64,000 bases of DNA from Oscillospiraceae bacterium (GTDB taxonomy: Bacteria > Bacillota > Clostridia > Oscillospirales > Oscillospiraceae), in NCBI GenBank assembly GCA_902791215.1, contig CADAUZ010000010.1:1-64000 (forward strand), read 5' to 3'. A model generated the notes under the pieces. That model was not told the DNA's origin. It saw nothing but the letters and a program-made list of their open reading frames with translations, and made no database searches. How positions within the stretch are numbered: the stretch's first letter is position 1; every line of letters begins with the position of its first letter. Below are positions 23,633-32,633 of the stretch, in pieces. The translations under genes were made by a program, and so were the position numbers.

Positions 23633-24351
23633 TTTGCGATCCTGGCAAGAAGAACGGTCTCATCCCGGCGGGCGATGCGGAGATCGGTGACGCCCTCGCT
23701 TTCCTTCTTGTAAAAGTCCAGCTTCTCGCCCTCGTAGCAGGGAGATCGGAAGATGAGGTCGATGCTGCGCGCCTGCATGGCCTCCAGCTCCTTTGTAGAG
23801 AAGGCCCCGAACAGGGCACGGGGATAGGAGGCGTTGTTCATGTGGCCGCCGAGGTCGATGTCGGTCGAGCGCACGGTGTAGGACGCAAAGGGTTCTACGC
23901 CGTCGAAGCGGGCAGGGACGCGGACAAAGGGCTCGCTGACCGCCGGGACGCTCACATAGTCCAGCTCCGGCGGGAAGAGGTCGGCGGCGGGGGCGATGGT
24001 GTTTAATTCGGTGTTCATGACGGCCCACTCGGTCCTGCCCGCGATGAGCAGCTCATCGCCGCGGCGGATCTCATAGCTGCGGTTGCAGCGCACCGCGCCC
24101 GGCTTTTCCGGCCAGGTGACGAGCCGCACCGCCTCGCTCACGGCGGGGCGCTCATAGAAAATGATCTTGGTTCTGACCGTGACCCAGAAGCGCTGCTTTG
24201 CCCGCATGGCGGCAAGGCCGATGCCCAGGCGCTCGGCATGCTCGGTGGCAAGATCCATCAGCACCGCGAAGGCCCCGGCATAGCCGAGCCTGCCGCTGTA
24301 GTCGCAGGCGCTGGGCGGGATGAGGATCTCCTGTTCAAATCTTGGCTGCAT
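23629..24351 (-). CDS. Acyl-ACP thioesterase (FatA/FatB family)
   Basis: The 240-residue protein has the double hot-dog arrangement of bacterial acyl-ACP thioesterases: first half 'DYSGRLGYAGAFAVLMDLATEHAERLGIG', second half 'YTVRSTDIDLGGHMNNASYPRALF', where the D-x-D-x-x-G-H-M-N-N block carries catalytic and substrate residues. It would release free fatty acids from acyl carrier protein in the cytoplasm and so set membrane chain length or fatty-acid output. It begins 19 nt after glnN and overlaps the following membrane-protein gene, so glnN, thioesterase and membrane protein appear to be one unit, an odd combination of nitrogen and lipid genes. Confidence 0.9.
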   Translation of the reverse strand: MQPRFEQEILIPPSACDYSGRLGYAGAFAVLMDLATEHAERLGIGLAAMRAKQRFWVTVRTKIIFYERPAVSEAVRLVTWPEKPGAVRCNRSYEIRRGDELLIAGRTEWAVMNTELNTIAPAADLFPPELDYVSVPAVSEPFVRVPARFDGVEPFASYTVRSTDIDLGGHMNNASYPRALFGAFSTKELEAMQARSIDLIFRSPCYEGEKLDFYKKESEGVTDLRIARRDETVLLARIAK

Positions 24352-24370
24352 AGTAAAGTTTCCTTCTATT

Positions 24371-26470
24371 TTATTTTACGCTGAACAGAATGTCGCCGTA
24401 GGAGGGATAAGGCCAGTACTTTGCCCCGCAGCGGACCTCCATGCTGTCCACCACGTCGCGCAGGCTGTGCATCGCGGGGAAAACCCGGTCGCGGTAGTAG
24501 CGGGCGGCGGCGTAGGTGTCGTTCTGGCTTTTGAGGCCGTCCATAGCTGCCTCCAGCGCCCGGCCGTGGATCGTGGCGGAGGCGATCAGGGAGCTGAGCT
24601 CTCCGGCGATCTGGGTCTCGTAGCTCACATCCATCGTGGGCAGCAGGGCCTTCTTTTCGTTGGCGGCCCTGGCAAGGTCCCCTGTGCAGGCGGAGACCGC
24701 GGGCAGGATGTCCTTCCACAGCATATCCAGCATGGTCAGCGCCTCGATGCGGATGACTTTGCAGTAGGCGTCCAGTTTCATCTCGCACCTTGCGCGAAGC
24801 TCGGTCTCGGTGTAGATGCGGTGGCGAAGGAAGAGCTCCACATTCTTCGGGGCCAGGTATTCCGGCGTGCAGTCGGGGGTGGAAGGATAGTTGCACAGAC
24901 CGCGGTGGGCGGCCTCCACGGTCCACTCCTCACCGTAGCCGTTGCCGTTGAAGATGATGCGGCGGTGCTTGCGGATGACCTCACGGATGAGGTCGTGGAG
25001 CTCTCCGTCAAAATCCTCCGCTTTCTCGAGGCGGTCGGCGTACTGGCGCAGGGACTCGGCCACGGCGGTGTTGAGTACCACGTTCGGCCCGGAGATGGAC
25101 TGGGACGAGCCCAGCATGCGAAACTCGAACTTGTTGCCCGTGAAGGCAAAGGGGCTGGTGCGGTTGCGGTCGGTGGTGTCCTTGGGGAACTTCGGCAGCA
25201 CGTGAACGCCTACCTTGAAAAGCTCCTTCTCCCGCGCGCCGTAGGGGGCGCCCTTTTCGATGGCGTCGAGGATGGAGCTCAGCTCGTCGCCGAGGAAGAT
25301 GGACACGATGGCCGGGGGCGCCTCGGCGGCGCCGAGACGGTGGTCGTTGCCCGCGGAGGCCACACAGATGCGCATGAGGTCCTGGTAGTCGTCCACCGCC
25401 TGGATCACCGCGCACAGAAACAGCAGGAACTGCGCGTTCTCGGCCGGGGTTTCGCCGGGCTCGAAGACGTTGACGCCGGTGTTGGTGGTGATGGACCAGT
25501 TGTTGTGCTTGCCCGAGCCGTTGACGCCCGCGAAGGGCTTTTCGTGCAGCAGACACACCATGTCGTACTTCTTGGCGATGCGCTGCATGAGCTCCATGGT
25601 GAGCTGGTTGTGGTCGGCGGCAATGTTGGTGGTGGTGTAGATGGGGGCCAGCTCGTGCTGGGCGGGGGCGGCCTCGTTGTGCTCGGTCTTGGCCATGACG
25701 CCGAGCTTCCACAGCTCCTCGTCCAGCTCCTTCATAAAGGCCTGCACGCGCGGCTTGATGGAGCCGAAATAGTGATCGTCCAGCTCCTGGCCCTTGGGCG
25801 GGCGGGCGCCGTAGAGGGTGCGGCCCGTGTAGATCAGGTCCTTGCGCTTTTCATAGACGCTTTTGTCGATGAGAAAGTATTCCTGCTCGGGGCCGACGGT
25901 GGTGCGGACAGAGCTGACATCCTCGTTTCCAAAGAGCTTCAATACGCGCAGGCCCTCTCGGCCGATGGCCTCCATCGAGCGCAGCAGCGGGGTCTTTTTG
26001 TCCAGTGCTTCGCCGCCGAAGGAGCAGAAGGCCGTCGGGATGCACAGTACCCCGTCCTTAATGAAGGCGTAGGAAGTGGGGTCCCAGGTGGTGTAGCCCC
26101 TGGCCTCAAAGGTGGCGCGCAGGCCGCCGGAGGGGAAGGAGCTGGCGTCCGGCTCGCCCTGGATGAGCTCCTTGCCGGAAAACTCCATGATGACCTTGCC
26201 GCCGTCGACGGGGGCGATGAAGCTGTCGTGCTTTTCGGCGGTGATGCCGGTCATGGGCTGGAACCAGTGGGTAAAGTGGGTCGCGCCCTTTTCAATGGCC
26301 CAGTCCTTCATGGCGTTGGCGACCACGGTGGCGGCGCTGCTGTCGAGGCGCTTGCCCTCGTTCATGGAGCGCTGGACCTGTCGGAACACATCCTTGGGTA
26401 AACGCGCGCGCATGACCGAGTCGTTGAAGACCATGCTGCCAAAGCTGTCGGTAACTGTGTTCATAAACAT
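24371..26470 (-). CDS. glnN: Glutamine synthetase type III
   Basis: The protein has 699 residues from ATG 26470, with AAGGAG 6 nt upstream; the open frame goes further but runs into the leader terminator. Length and motifs fit GSIII: '[17 protein letters not shown]', '[20 protein letters not shown]', '[10 protein letters not shown]', '[13 protein letters not shown]' and '[17 protein letters not shown]'. It joins ammonia to glutamate using ATP as a large hexamer or dodecamer in the cytoplasm and is the main ammonium-assimilating enzyme in many gut anaerobes. A consensus promoter and a terminator-like hairpin in the short leader suggest regulation by termination. It could supply glutamine to the aminotransferase/omega-amidase pair elsewhere in the window. 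Confidence 0.96.
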   Translation of the reverse strand: MFMNTVTDSFGSMVFNDSVMRARLPKDVFRQVQRSMNEGKRLDSSAATVVANAMKDWAIEKGATHFTHWFQPMTGITAEKHDSFIAPVDGGKVIMEFSGKELIQGEPDASSFPSGGLRATFEARGYTTWDPTSYAFIKDGVLCIPTAFCSFGGEALDKKTPLLRSMEAIGREGLRVLKLFGNEDVSSVRTTVGPEQEYFLIDKSVYEKRKDLIYTGRTLYGARPPKGQELDDHYFGSIKPRVQAFMKELDEELWKLGVMAKTEHNEAAPAQHELAPIYTTTNIAADHNQLTMELMQRIAKKYDMVCLLHEKPFAGVNGSGKHNNWSITTNTGVNVFEPGETPAENAQFLLFLCAVIQAVDDYQDLMRICVASAGNDHRLGAAEAPPAIVSIFLGDELSSILDAIEKGAPYGAREKELFKVGVHVLPKFPKDTTDRNRTSPFAFTGNKFEFRMLGSSQSISGPNVVLNTAVAESLRQYADRLEKAEDFDGELHDLIREVIRKHRRIIFNGNGYGEEWTVEAAHRGLCNYPSTPDCTPEYLAPKNVELFLRHRIYTETELRARCEMKLDAYCKVIRIEALTMLDMLWKDILPAVSACTGDLARAANEKKALLPTMDVSYETQIAGELSSLIASATIHGRALEAAMDGLKSQNDTYAAARYYRDRVFPAMHSLRDVVDSMEVRCGAKYWPYPSYGDILFSVK

Positions 26471-26494
26471 TCCACGCTCCTTGAATAATAAATC

Positions 26495-26528
26495 GAAAAA
26501 AACCGGCGGAAGCGTCGTGCTCCCGCCG
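26495..26528 (-). terminator. Terminator hairpin inside the glnN leader (attenuator candidate)
   Basis: CGGCGGGAGC (26519..26528) pairs with GCTTCCGCCG (26504..26513) around a 5-nt loop and is followed by seven T on the minus strand. It lies between the promoter (26543..26571) and the start codon (26470), so transcripts would stop early unless something prevents it. Confidence 0.75.
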
Positions 26529-26542
26529 TTCGCTGATGATAA

Positions 26543-26571
26543 ATTATAGGGTGCAAAGCCTGATTTGTCAA
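26543..26571 (-). promoter_or_regulatory. Consensus glnN promoter
   Basis: Minus-strand TTGACA (26566..26571), 17-bp spacer and TATAAT (26543..26548). The start of transcription should be near 26536, only about 8 nt before the terminator stem. Confidence 0.88.
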
Positions 26572-26656
26572 TCAAAATGCAAGGATTGTATTTTCACCAA
26601 TATGCGGCAGTGCGTCATGCTGCGCGGGTACTGTGCATCGGGCAGGACTTTTCCTC

Positions 26657-26685
26657 TTGTCTTCCCGGCAAAAATTGCATATAAT
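26657..26685 (+). promoter_or_regulatory. Promoter of the hybrid histidine kinase gene
   Basis: TTGTCT (26657..26662), 17-bp spacer and TATAAT (26680..26685), diverging from the glnN promoter. Confidence 0.7.
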
Positions 26686-26776
26686 GGCAGTTGAAACAGA
26701 CAGCGAGCGGGATCCCCCGTATGACGGCGGGACCGAGACGGGTGCGCAGCGCCGACGGAGAAGAGGAGAACGGGAC

Positions 26777-29719
26777 ATGTTTGGAAAAAAGTTTGAGCTC
26801 AACAGTGAGAACTTCCACGTCATCGAGGAGATCGGCAGGCACATGCCCGGCGGCTTTTTTATTTACAAGGCGGAAAAGCCGGGGGAGCTGCTGTATGCCA
26901 ACCACGCGGTATACGGGATCTTCGGCTGCAAAGACGAAGACGAGTTCCGGGCGCTCACCGGCAGCACCTTCAAGGGCATGCTGCACCCGGATGATTATGA
27001 GACGGTGTCGAAATCCATCGAGGAGCAGGTCAGCGGGGACGAGGCGCAGATGGACTATACAGAGTACCGCATCATCCGCAGGGACGGGGCTGTGCGCTGG
27101 GTGGACGATTACGGCCACTATACCCGTACCGACGCCTACGGCGGGATCTATTACGTCTTCATTTCCGACATCACGGAAAAGCACGAGCGCATGGAGACAG
27201 ACAAGGCCATGCGCCAGGCTGTCATCGAAGCGCTGAGCAAGTCCTATTTCTCCGTGTGGCTCATCACCGATATGGAGGAGGAAAGCTTTTCTCTCTTTCG
27301 CAACAGCGCCGTCGAAGAGCCGGGGTACAGTTTCTCCAGCCTCGACAGGATCAGAGACATGAAGTATTCCGAGGCAAAGGATTACTATATCCGTAACATG
27401 GTGGCCGAAATCGATCAGTCGCGGCTTGAACGGGAGCTGTCGCTGGAATACATCAACAAACGGCTGATCCACAGCCCGCATTACAATATAAACTATCTGC
27501 GCGTCATGCCCGACGGGACGGAGAAGTATTTCCGCATAGAGCTTGCCCGGATGGACATGCCCGACGGAAAGATGGGCGTCGTGTGCGGCTTCAAGGACGT
27601 GGACGGGGATGTGCGCCGCGAGCTGGCTCTCCAGCGCAAGCAGCAGCGGGAACTGGAGCAGAGACTTGCCCTGCAGGAGCAGCTGCTCGAGCAGGAAAAG
27701 CACCGGGCGCAGCTGGACAACATGATCACGGCAATGGCCTCGGATTACCGGAGCGTATACCATGTCGATCTGGACAACAACGAGGCCATCTGCTACCGGC
27801 CGGACCCGAACGACCCGGATCACTATGCGGAGGGCATGCATTTCCCCTTCTATGAGCGCTTTGCCGAATATGGGGAGAAATACGTGGACGAGCAGTACCG
27901 GGAGGGGTATCGTCAGTTTATCGACCCGGATCATATCCGTGAGGCCCTTCTGACCGAGTCTATCATCGCTTACCGCTACCTTGCTCACCGAAAGGGCGAG
28001 GACTACTACGAAATGCTCCGCATGGCGGGCGTGCGCCACCCGGCGGACCGGGACGACCACATCGTCCACGCCGTGGGCATCGGCTTTACGGTGATCGACG
28101 CGGAAATGCGCGAATCGCTGGAGCAGCGCCGGGTGCTGGTGGAGGCCCTGGACGCGGCCAGACAGGCAAACGCCGCCAAAACGTCGTTCCTGTCCAGAAT
28201 GAGCCATGAGATCCGCACACCCATGAACGCCGTCATCGGTCTCAACAGCCTTGCCCTGAAGGATGAGACCCTGTGCCCCAAGACGCGCGAATACCTGTAC
28301 AAGACCGGCGAGAGCGCCAAGCATCTGCTGGGCCTCATCAACGACATCCTGGACATGAGCCGCATCGAGTCGGGCAGGATGGTGCTGCGCAACGAGACCT
28401 TCTCCTTCAGCGCCATCATGGAGCAGATCAATACCATGGTCATGTCCCAGTGCGGCGACAAGGGACTGAAATACGAATGCCGGATCCTGAGCCGGGTGGA
28501 CGACCATTACATCGGGGATGACATGAAGCTCAAGGAGGTGCTCATCAACATCCTCAGCAATGCCGTGAAGTTTACCGACGCCCCCGGGCACATCACCATG
28601 ACGGTGGAGCGGACAGCCATCTTTGGCGACCAGTCCACGATGAAGTTCTGCATCGAGGACACCGGCATCGGCATGGACAAGGAATTCATCCCCAGGATCT
28701 TCAACCCCTTCTCCCAGGAGGACGGCAGCCGCAAAAGCAAATACGGCAGCACGGGCCTGGGCATGGCGATCACGAAAAACATCGTGGAGATGATGAACGG
28801 GACGATCGAGGTCGAATCCCAAAAGGGCGTCGGAACAAAGTTCACGGTCATTGTCAGTCTGCGCAACTGTGAGCAGATGAACGTAGATCGGGAGATCGAT
28901 CCGGGCACGCTGAAGGTCCTCGTCGTGGACGACGATCGGATCGCGACAGAACATGCCCGGACCGTGCTGGACGAAATCGGCATCCGCACCGATGTGTGCC
29001 ATGACGGAGAGACAGCGCTGAAGATGCTCGAGCTTCAGCATGCCAAGCAGGAGCCGTACAATCTCGTGCTGGTGGATTGGAAGATGCCGGGGATGGATGG
29101 GCTGGAGACTTCAAAACGGATCCGGGAGCACTTTGACAGCGAGACGACCATCATCATCCTGACCGCTTACAACTGGGATGAGATCGCAGGCGAGACCGTT
29201 GTGGACAGCTTCCTGCCCAAGCCCCTCTTTGCCTCCAACGTCCTGGAGGAGTTTGAGCGCGTCGCCCGCAGGAATAATATGAGCCTGTTCAAGGAGAAAA
29301 AGCGCGCGGATCTGAAAGGGCGCCGCATCCTGCTGGCAGAGGATATGGAGGCAAACGCCGAAATCATGATGGACATCCTGTCCCTGGAGGATGTGGAGGC
29401 AGATCACGCGGAAAACGGCCGGATTGCCCTGGAGCTGTTTCAAAACAGTCAGCCCGGTTTGTACAGCGCGATCCTGATGGATGTGCGCATGCCGGTGATG
29501 GACGGCCTGGAATCCGCCGAGGCGATCCGCGCCCTCGACCGGGCCGACGCGAAAACAATCCCCATCATCGCCCTGACCGCCAACGCCTTTGACGAGGATG
29601 TGCAGCGTTCCCTGCAGGCAGGCATGAACGCGCACCTGACAAAGCCGGTGGAAACGGAGCATCTGTTCCAGACCCTGGGCGAGCTGATCTACGAGGCGGA
29701 AAACCCGGCCTCCCGGTGA
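26777..29719 (+). CDS. Hybrid histidine kinase with two receiver domains
   Basis: The protein has 980 residues from ATG 26777 (GAGGAG 8 nt upstream). Domains in order: PAS (about 10-130, 'MPGGFFIYKAEKPGELLYAN'), a second sensor region, a Gln/Glu-rich coiled coil ('QRKQQRELEQRLALQEQLLE'), another PAS-like region, HisKA with the phospho-His in 'SRMSHEIRTPMNAVIGLNSL' (near 477), HATPase_c ('LINILSNAVKFTD', 'GSTGLGMAITKNIVEMM'), and two receivers with aspartates in 'VLVDWKMPGMDG' and 'ILMDVRMPVMDG'. No membrane helix is seen, so it is cytoplasmic. There is no DNA-binding output domain; it probably passes phosphate to an Hpt or diguanylate-type partner elsewhere. The promoter diverges from glnN, but a functional link is not proven. 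Confidence 0.93.
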   Translation: MFGKKFELNSENFHVIEEIGRHMPGGFFIYKAEKPGELLYANHAVYGIFGCKDEDEFRALTGSTFKGMLHPDDYETVSKSIEEQVSGDEAQMDYTEYRIIRRDGAVRWVDDYGHYTRTDAYGGIYYVFISDITEKHERMETDKAMRQAVIEALSKSYFSVWLITDMEEESFSLFRNSAVEEPGYSFSSLDRIRDMKYSEAKDYYIRNMVAEIDQSRLERELSLEYINKRLIHSPHYNINYLRVMPDGTEKYFRIELARMDMPDGKMGVVCGFKDVDGDVRRELALQRKQQRELEQRLALQEQLLEQEKHRAQLDNMITAMASDYRSVYHVDLDNNEAICYRPDPNDPDHYAEGMHFPFYERFAEYGEKYVDEQYREGYRQFIDPDHIREALLTESIIAYRYLAHRKGEDYYEMLRMAGVRHPADRDDHIVHAVGIGFTVIDAEMRESLEQRRVLVEALDAARQANAAKTSFLSRMSHEIRTPMNAVIGLNSLALKDETLCPKTREYLYKTGESAKHLLGLINDILDMSRIESGRMVLRNETFSFSAIMEQINTMVMSQCGDKGLKYECRILSRVDDHYIGDDMKLKEVLINILSNAVKFTDAPGHITMTVERTAIFGDQSTMKFCIEDTGIGMDKEFIPRIFNPFSQEDGSRKSKYGSTGLGMAITKNIVEMMNGTIEVESQKGVGTKFTVIVSLRNCEQMNVDREIDPGTLKVLVVDDDRIATEHARTVLDEIGIRTDVCHDGETALKMLELQHAKQEPYNLVLVDWKMPGMDGLETSKRIREHFDSETTIIILTAYNWDEIAGETVVDSFLPKPLFASNVLEEFERVARRNNMSLFKEKKRADLKGRRILLAEDMEANAEIMMDILSLEDVEADHAENGRIALELFQNSQPGLYSAILMDVRMPVMDGLESAEAIRALDRADAKTIPIIALTANAFDEDVQRSLQAGMNAHLTKPVETEHLFQTLGELIYEAENPASR

Positions 29720-29838
29720 GGGGCGAAGGCGGTTGGATCAAGACGCATGATCAGTTCAACATCCCGGCACGGCGGCGCAGAATGTCACCGGAGACAGCTT
29801 CACCTTTATCAGCGTCGGATGAATCCATACAGAAAAAG

Positions 29839-29869
29839 CAAGGGGCTGCCTGGGGCAGCTCCTTGTTTT
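29839..29869. terminator. Bidirectional terminator
   Basis: An 11-bp stem with one G-T pair (29839..29849 with 29855..29865) has TTTT on the plus side and TTTTT on the minus side and serves the two converging genes. Confidence 0.8.
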
Positions 29870-29874
29870 GTCGA

Positions 29875-30975
29875 TCACAAACTTTGCCTGTCGGCAAAGG
29901 CGCGGTTTTTGTAGTAGGGGTCGCCCGTGACATCGCGGAGAACCTCGATCTCCGGCGGCAGCTCCGCGGGGTCCGAACCGTAGGCAAAGAAGATGGCCTT
30001 GTCGCTTGCGAAGGGGTACACATCCAGCTCCATGCGGTGCCCGTTGTACTCAAAGCGGTATTTGAGCTTGCGCACACTTCTGAGGCTCAGGTCAGCTTCC
30101 ATCAGGTAGGTCACGTAGTCCTTCTCGGAGATGGGCCGCTCCGTGACCCAGCGGGTGCCGTCCTCGCCCACGCGCTTGGTGGTGTAGAAGAACATCTGGT
30201 CGCCGAGGGTCGACTGCTGGCGGATGCGCCGCTCGATCTCCGGGTCGGAGGAGAGCAGGTAGGTCTGCATCATCTCGATGGGCACCGCGCCGTACTTGCG
30301 GCTCAGCTCGCCCCGGTCGGGCATGTTCACCAGATACTTGCGCTTGCCGGGCTCCGGCGCGCTCTGGCCCAGGATGCGGTAGATCTGGGCAACCGCGCGG
30401 TTGATCTTGTCCTCAAAGTCCACGGAGTTGTCGATCACATAAAGGGCGTGATGGGCGCTCCAGGCGCGCAGGGTGTTGTCGTCCGCCTTGCGGGCGTCCT
30501 CGATGCTCTCATAGCGGGCGGCGTTGCCGTAGTTATAGGCGTACTCAGCCCCCTTTGCGCAGGTCACCAGATGCAGCACCGCATCATAGTGGGACATGAT
30601 CTCGGTCTCGGTCTTGCCGAAGTGGGCCAGGAGCTTCGTGAAGAACTCGTCCGAAACGTAGGCCTTGTCGTCGAAGATGGCGCGGTCGTAGACGATGAGC
30701 ACCTTCTCCTCCGGCACGGCCCGGGCGGCCTTGAGCGCGAGCTGCTCCTTGTGCAGCTGGTCGCCCACCACATAATACTGGAAGTCCTCCATGGACATGC
30801 AGTTGGGGAAGGGGCCGATACCGAAGCCGGAGATCAGCTCGGTCGCAGTCTCGGGAATGGTGATGACCTTCCAGCCGTCGTCGCTTTTGAATTCCTTGAG
30901 GATGCGGCTGATGAGCGTGGTCTTGCCCGCGGCGGGGCCGCCGGTCAGGACAATGCGGGTGATCTGCTTGGCCAT
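29875..30975 (-). CDS. AAA_28 P-loop NTPase fused to a CYTH-like domain
   Basis: The 366-residue cytoplasmic protein opens with a P-loop 'RIVLTGGPAAGKTTLISRIL'. The next 180 residues look like the AAA_28/NadR-kinase-like fold ('PETATELISGFGIGPFPNCM', 'VLIVYDRAIFDDKAYVSDEFF'). After about residue 200 comes a region with 'KRKYLVNMPD', alternating charged strands and 'WVTERPISEKDYVTYL', resembling a CYTH/triphosphate tunnel domain. Such pairs might act on nucleotides or inorganic triphosphate; no reaction is established. It has its own promoter and shares a terminator with the histidine kinase. The family assignment of the first half is firm, of the second half moderate. Confidence 0.78.
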   Translation of the reverse strand: MAKQITRIVLTGGPAAGKTTLISRILKEFKSDDGWKVITIPETATELISGFGIGPFPNCMSMEDFQYYVVGDQLHKEQLALKAARAVPEEKVLIVYDRAIFDDKAYVSDEFFTKLLAHFGKTETEIMSHYDAVLHLVTCAKGAEYAYNYGNAARYESIEDARKADDNTLRAWSAHHALYVIDNSVDFEDKINRAVAQIYRILGQSAPEPGKRKYLVNMPDRGELSRKYGAVPIEMMQTYLLSSDPEIERRIRQQSTLGDQMFFYTTKRVGEDGTRWVTERPISEKDYVTYLMEADLSLRSVRKLKYRFEYNGHRMELDVYPFASDKAIFFAYGSDPAELPPEIEVLRDVTGDPYYKNRAFADRQSL

Positions 30976-31006
30976 GGGAACAGCCCTCCTAAATAATTAT
31001 ACCGGT

Positions 31007-31035
31007 ATTTTACCATGCCCGCCGTCTTTTTTCAA
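31007..31035 (-). promoter_or_regulatory. Promoter of the AAA_28/CYTH-like gene
   Basis: Minus-strand TTGAAA (31030..31035), 17-bp spacer and TAAAAT (31007..31012). Confidence 0.6.
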
Positions 31036-31278
31036 CGAAAAAGCGCGGCAGAGGCGCGGCTATTTTACAAATTCCGCAGGAGAGGGAACCGTACCCGGGC
31101 TTTTCGGGCGCAGAGGACACAAAACAACAGTTTTCCAAAACAGACCAATTGCGGGAAAGAAAACAGGTTTTGGGTTTTTGCGGCGAGAAAAGGCGGAAAT
31201 GTGTGGAGCAAAAACCGGCAAAGTGGGGAATTTGCGCCAAAAATGGCGCAAAAAAAGCGCGGAAGGGCATGACAAGTC
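31036..31278. other. Gene-free stretch between divergent promoters
   Basis: AT-richer than its surroundings. Open frames in both directions have no ribosome site, no recognisable family and unusual composition. I see no RNA structure or repeat. Confidence 0.4.
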
Positions 31279-31307
31279 TTGACGAAAAGACAATTTAGAT
31301 GTATTAT
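31279..31307 (+). promoter_or_regulatory. Promoter of the zinc-ribbon membrane protein gene
   Basis: TTGACG (31279..31284), 17-bp spacer and TATTAT (31302..31307). Confidence 0.75.
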
Positions 31308-31358
31308 CTATGAGTATCGAATGCCCTCTTGGAATTGAGACAGAACGGAGGAACCCGT

Positions 31359-32012
31359 ATGCCCATGATCCCCGAAGTAAAGTGTCGGCGCTGCGGCGAG
31401 ACCTTTTCTTCCATGCGCAGCCGCTGCCCCAACTGCGGCACCCGGCGGGTAACCCAGAGCAGCCGCAACCCGAGCCCGACGCCCGGGACGGTGAAGGGCA
31501 CCGCCGCCTTTGAACGCGCAGAAACAAACACCAAATGGCAGATCATTTTTGGCCTGATCCTTGTTGCCGCCGTCGTGCTGGCCGTGATCGTCATGGTCAC
31601 CACCAGCCTCGAAGGGGCCGACGTAAAGCAGCAGCAGACGGTCATTACACCCCCGGTCGTGACCGAGTATATCCCGCCGATCGAAGAGCCTCCCACGCCG
31701 CCGCCCACGCCCACGCCCACGGTCGAGGGCCTGCGCGTCATGTTCTTCACCACCGAGATCCAGACGGACTTCACCATCTGGGTGGATGACCCGATCGATC
31801 TGACGGTCCAGGTCATGCCGCTGACGCTCCAGGGACTCGCGGTCGAATGGCGCTCCAGCAATCCCGACATCCTGACGGTGGAGCGGACGGACGAATACGC
31901 CGTGCATGTCGAGTGCCACGACGACGGCAGCCTGCCAAAGTCCGCGACCCTCACCCTCACCTGCGCCGGTTATACCAAGGAGCTGACGGTCTACTGCCGT
32001 CCGGCCAAGTAA
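31359..32012 (+). CDS. Zinc-ribbon, single-helix membrane protein with an extracellular Ig-like domain
   Basis: The protein has 217 residues from ATG 31359 (GGAGG 7 nt upstream). Residues 1-35 carry a zinc ribbon of the 'CRRC...CPNC' type, so the N-terminus is cytoplasmic. One membrane helix follows ('WQIIFGLILVAAVVLAVIVMV'), then a Pro/Thr-rich linker ('PPIEEPPTPPPTPTPT') and a C-terminal domain with 'LQGLAVEWRSSNPDILTVER' that resembles Big_2-like Ig folds. The architecture recurs in Clostridia, but I cannot name a function; a sensor or cell-envelope scaffold is possible. It is a single-gene unit with its own promoter and terminator. Confidence 0.8.
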   Translation: MPMIPEVKCRRCGETFSSMRSRCPNCGTRRVTQSSRNPSPTPGTVKGTAAFERAETNTKWQIIFGLILVAAVVLAVIVMVTTSLEGADVKQQQTVITPPVVTEYIPPIEEPPTPPPTPTPTVEGLRVMFFTTEIQTDFTIWVDDPIDLTVQVMPLTLQGLAVEWRSSNPDILTVERTDEYAVHVECHDDGSLPKSATLTLTCAGYTKELTVYCRPAK

Positions 32013-32029
32013 AGCGAAAACCAAATACG

Positions 32030-32065
32030 AAAAAGAGCTGTGAAATTTCCTCCACAGCTCTTTTT
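32030..32065. terminator. Bidirectional terminator
   Basis: A perfect 13-bp stem AAAAAGAGCTGTG/CACAGCTCTTTTT (32030..32042 with 32053..32065) lies between the converging zinc-ribbon and gtrA genes. Confidence 0.88.
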
Positions 32066-32090
32066 CGCTTATGGTCATCTCTTAAACGGC

Positions 32091-32513
32091 TTATTGCTTC
32101 TTCTGTGCCAGGTCGTTGGTGTCGATGCTGTCGCGGAAGACCACAAAGCGGTCATAGAGGTATTCCGTCGTGAGGTTGAGAAGCATAGTGAGAATTTTGA
32201 CCAGATACTCATTCCAATGTAAGTTTTCAACCAAGAAATTACCAACAAAAGCTGTAAACGGGGTAAAAATACAATAAAACAACGCAACCAGAAGCATAGC
32301 TTTTGGGACATTATTAGTACTATGAAAAGTAAACTTGCGGTTAAGTGTAAAATTCCATATTACTGATGCGGTCAATGATACCAAATGACAAACCCAGTAA
32401 GGCCATGATGTAAAATTGTCAATAAGTGTAAAAGTGCCAAACTCGATGATCCCCGCCGAGGCGGAGAACAGCGCAAATTTCACCGCGCGGAAAAATTCCT
32501 TTTTCTTATCCAT
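32091..32513 (-). CDS. GtrA-family membrane protein
   Basis: This 140-residue protein has four predicted helices and the family motif 'VIWNFTLNRKFTFHS' between helices two and three, with a charged N-terminus 'KKKEFFRAVKFALFSASAGI'. GtrA proteins help move lipid-linked sugars across the membrane for glycan decoration of the cell surface. The usual glycosyltransferase partner is missing. The central part (about 32200-32430) is clearly richer in A and T than neighbouring genes, which may mean recent transfer. It shares terminator 32030..32065 with the opposite gene. Confidence 0.88.
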   Translation of the reverse strand: MDKKKEFFRAVKFALFSASAGIIEFGTFTLIDNFTSWPYWVCHLVSLTASVIWNFTLNRKFTFHSTNNVPKAMLLVALFYCIFTPFTAFVGNFLVENLHWNEYLVKILTMLLNLTTEYLYDRFVVFRDSIDTNDLAQKKQ

Positions 32514-32588
32514 TTTATTGCCCCCTTTTTATGAAGACTGGAAAGCATTATAGCAGAATGCCCCGCGTTTGAAAAGGCAAAATCAAAA

Positions 32589-32616
32589 CCTCCCCGCACC
32601 GTTCGGCGCGGGGAGG
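32589..32616 (-). terminator. Terminator after the TlpA-like gene
   Basis: A perfect 9-bp stem CCTCCCCGC/GCGGGGAGG (32589..32597 with 32608..32616), followed on the minus strand by TTTTGATTTT. Confidence 0.8.
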
Positions 32617-32633
32617 CTGTCGGCTTTATGGAA

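Noticed and set aside
24320-29041. Long open frames opposite glnN (693 codons) and the histidine kinase (808 codons)
   Set aside because: The real genes have firm motifs on the other strand; these are shadows.
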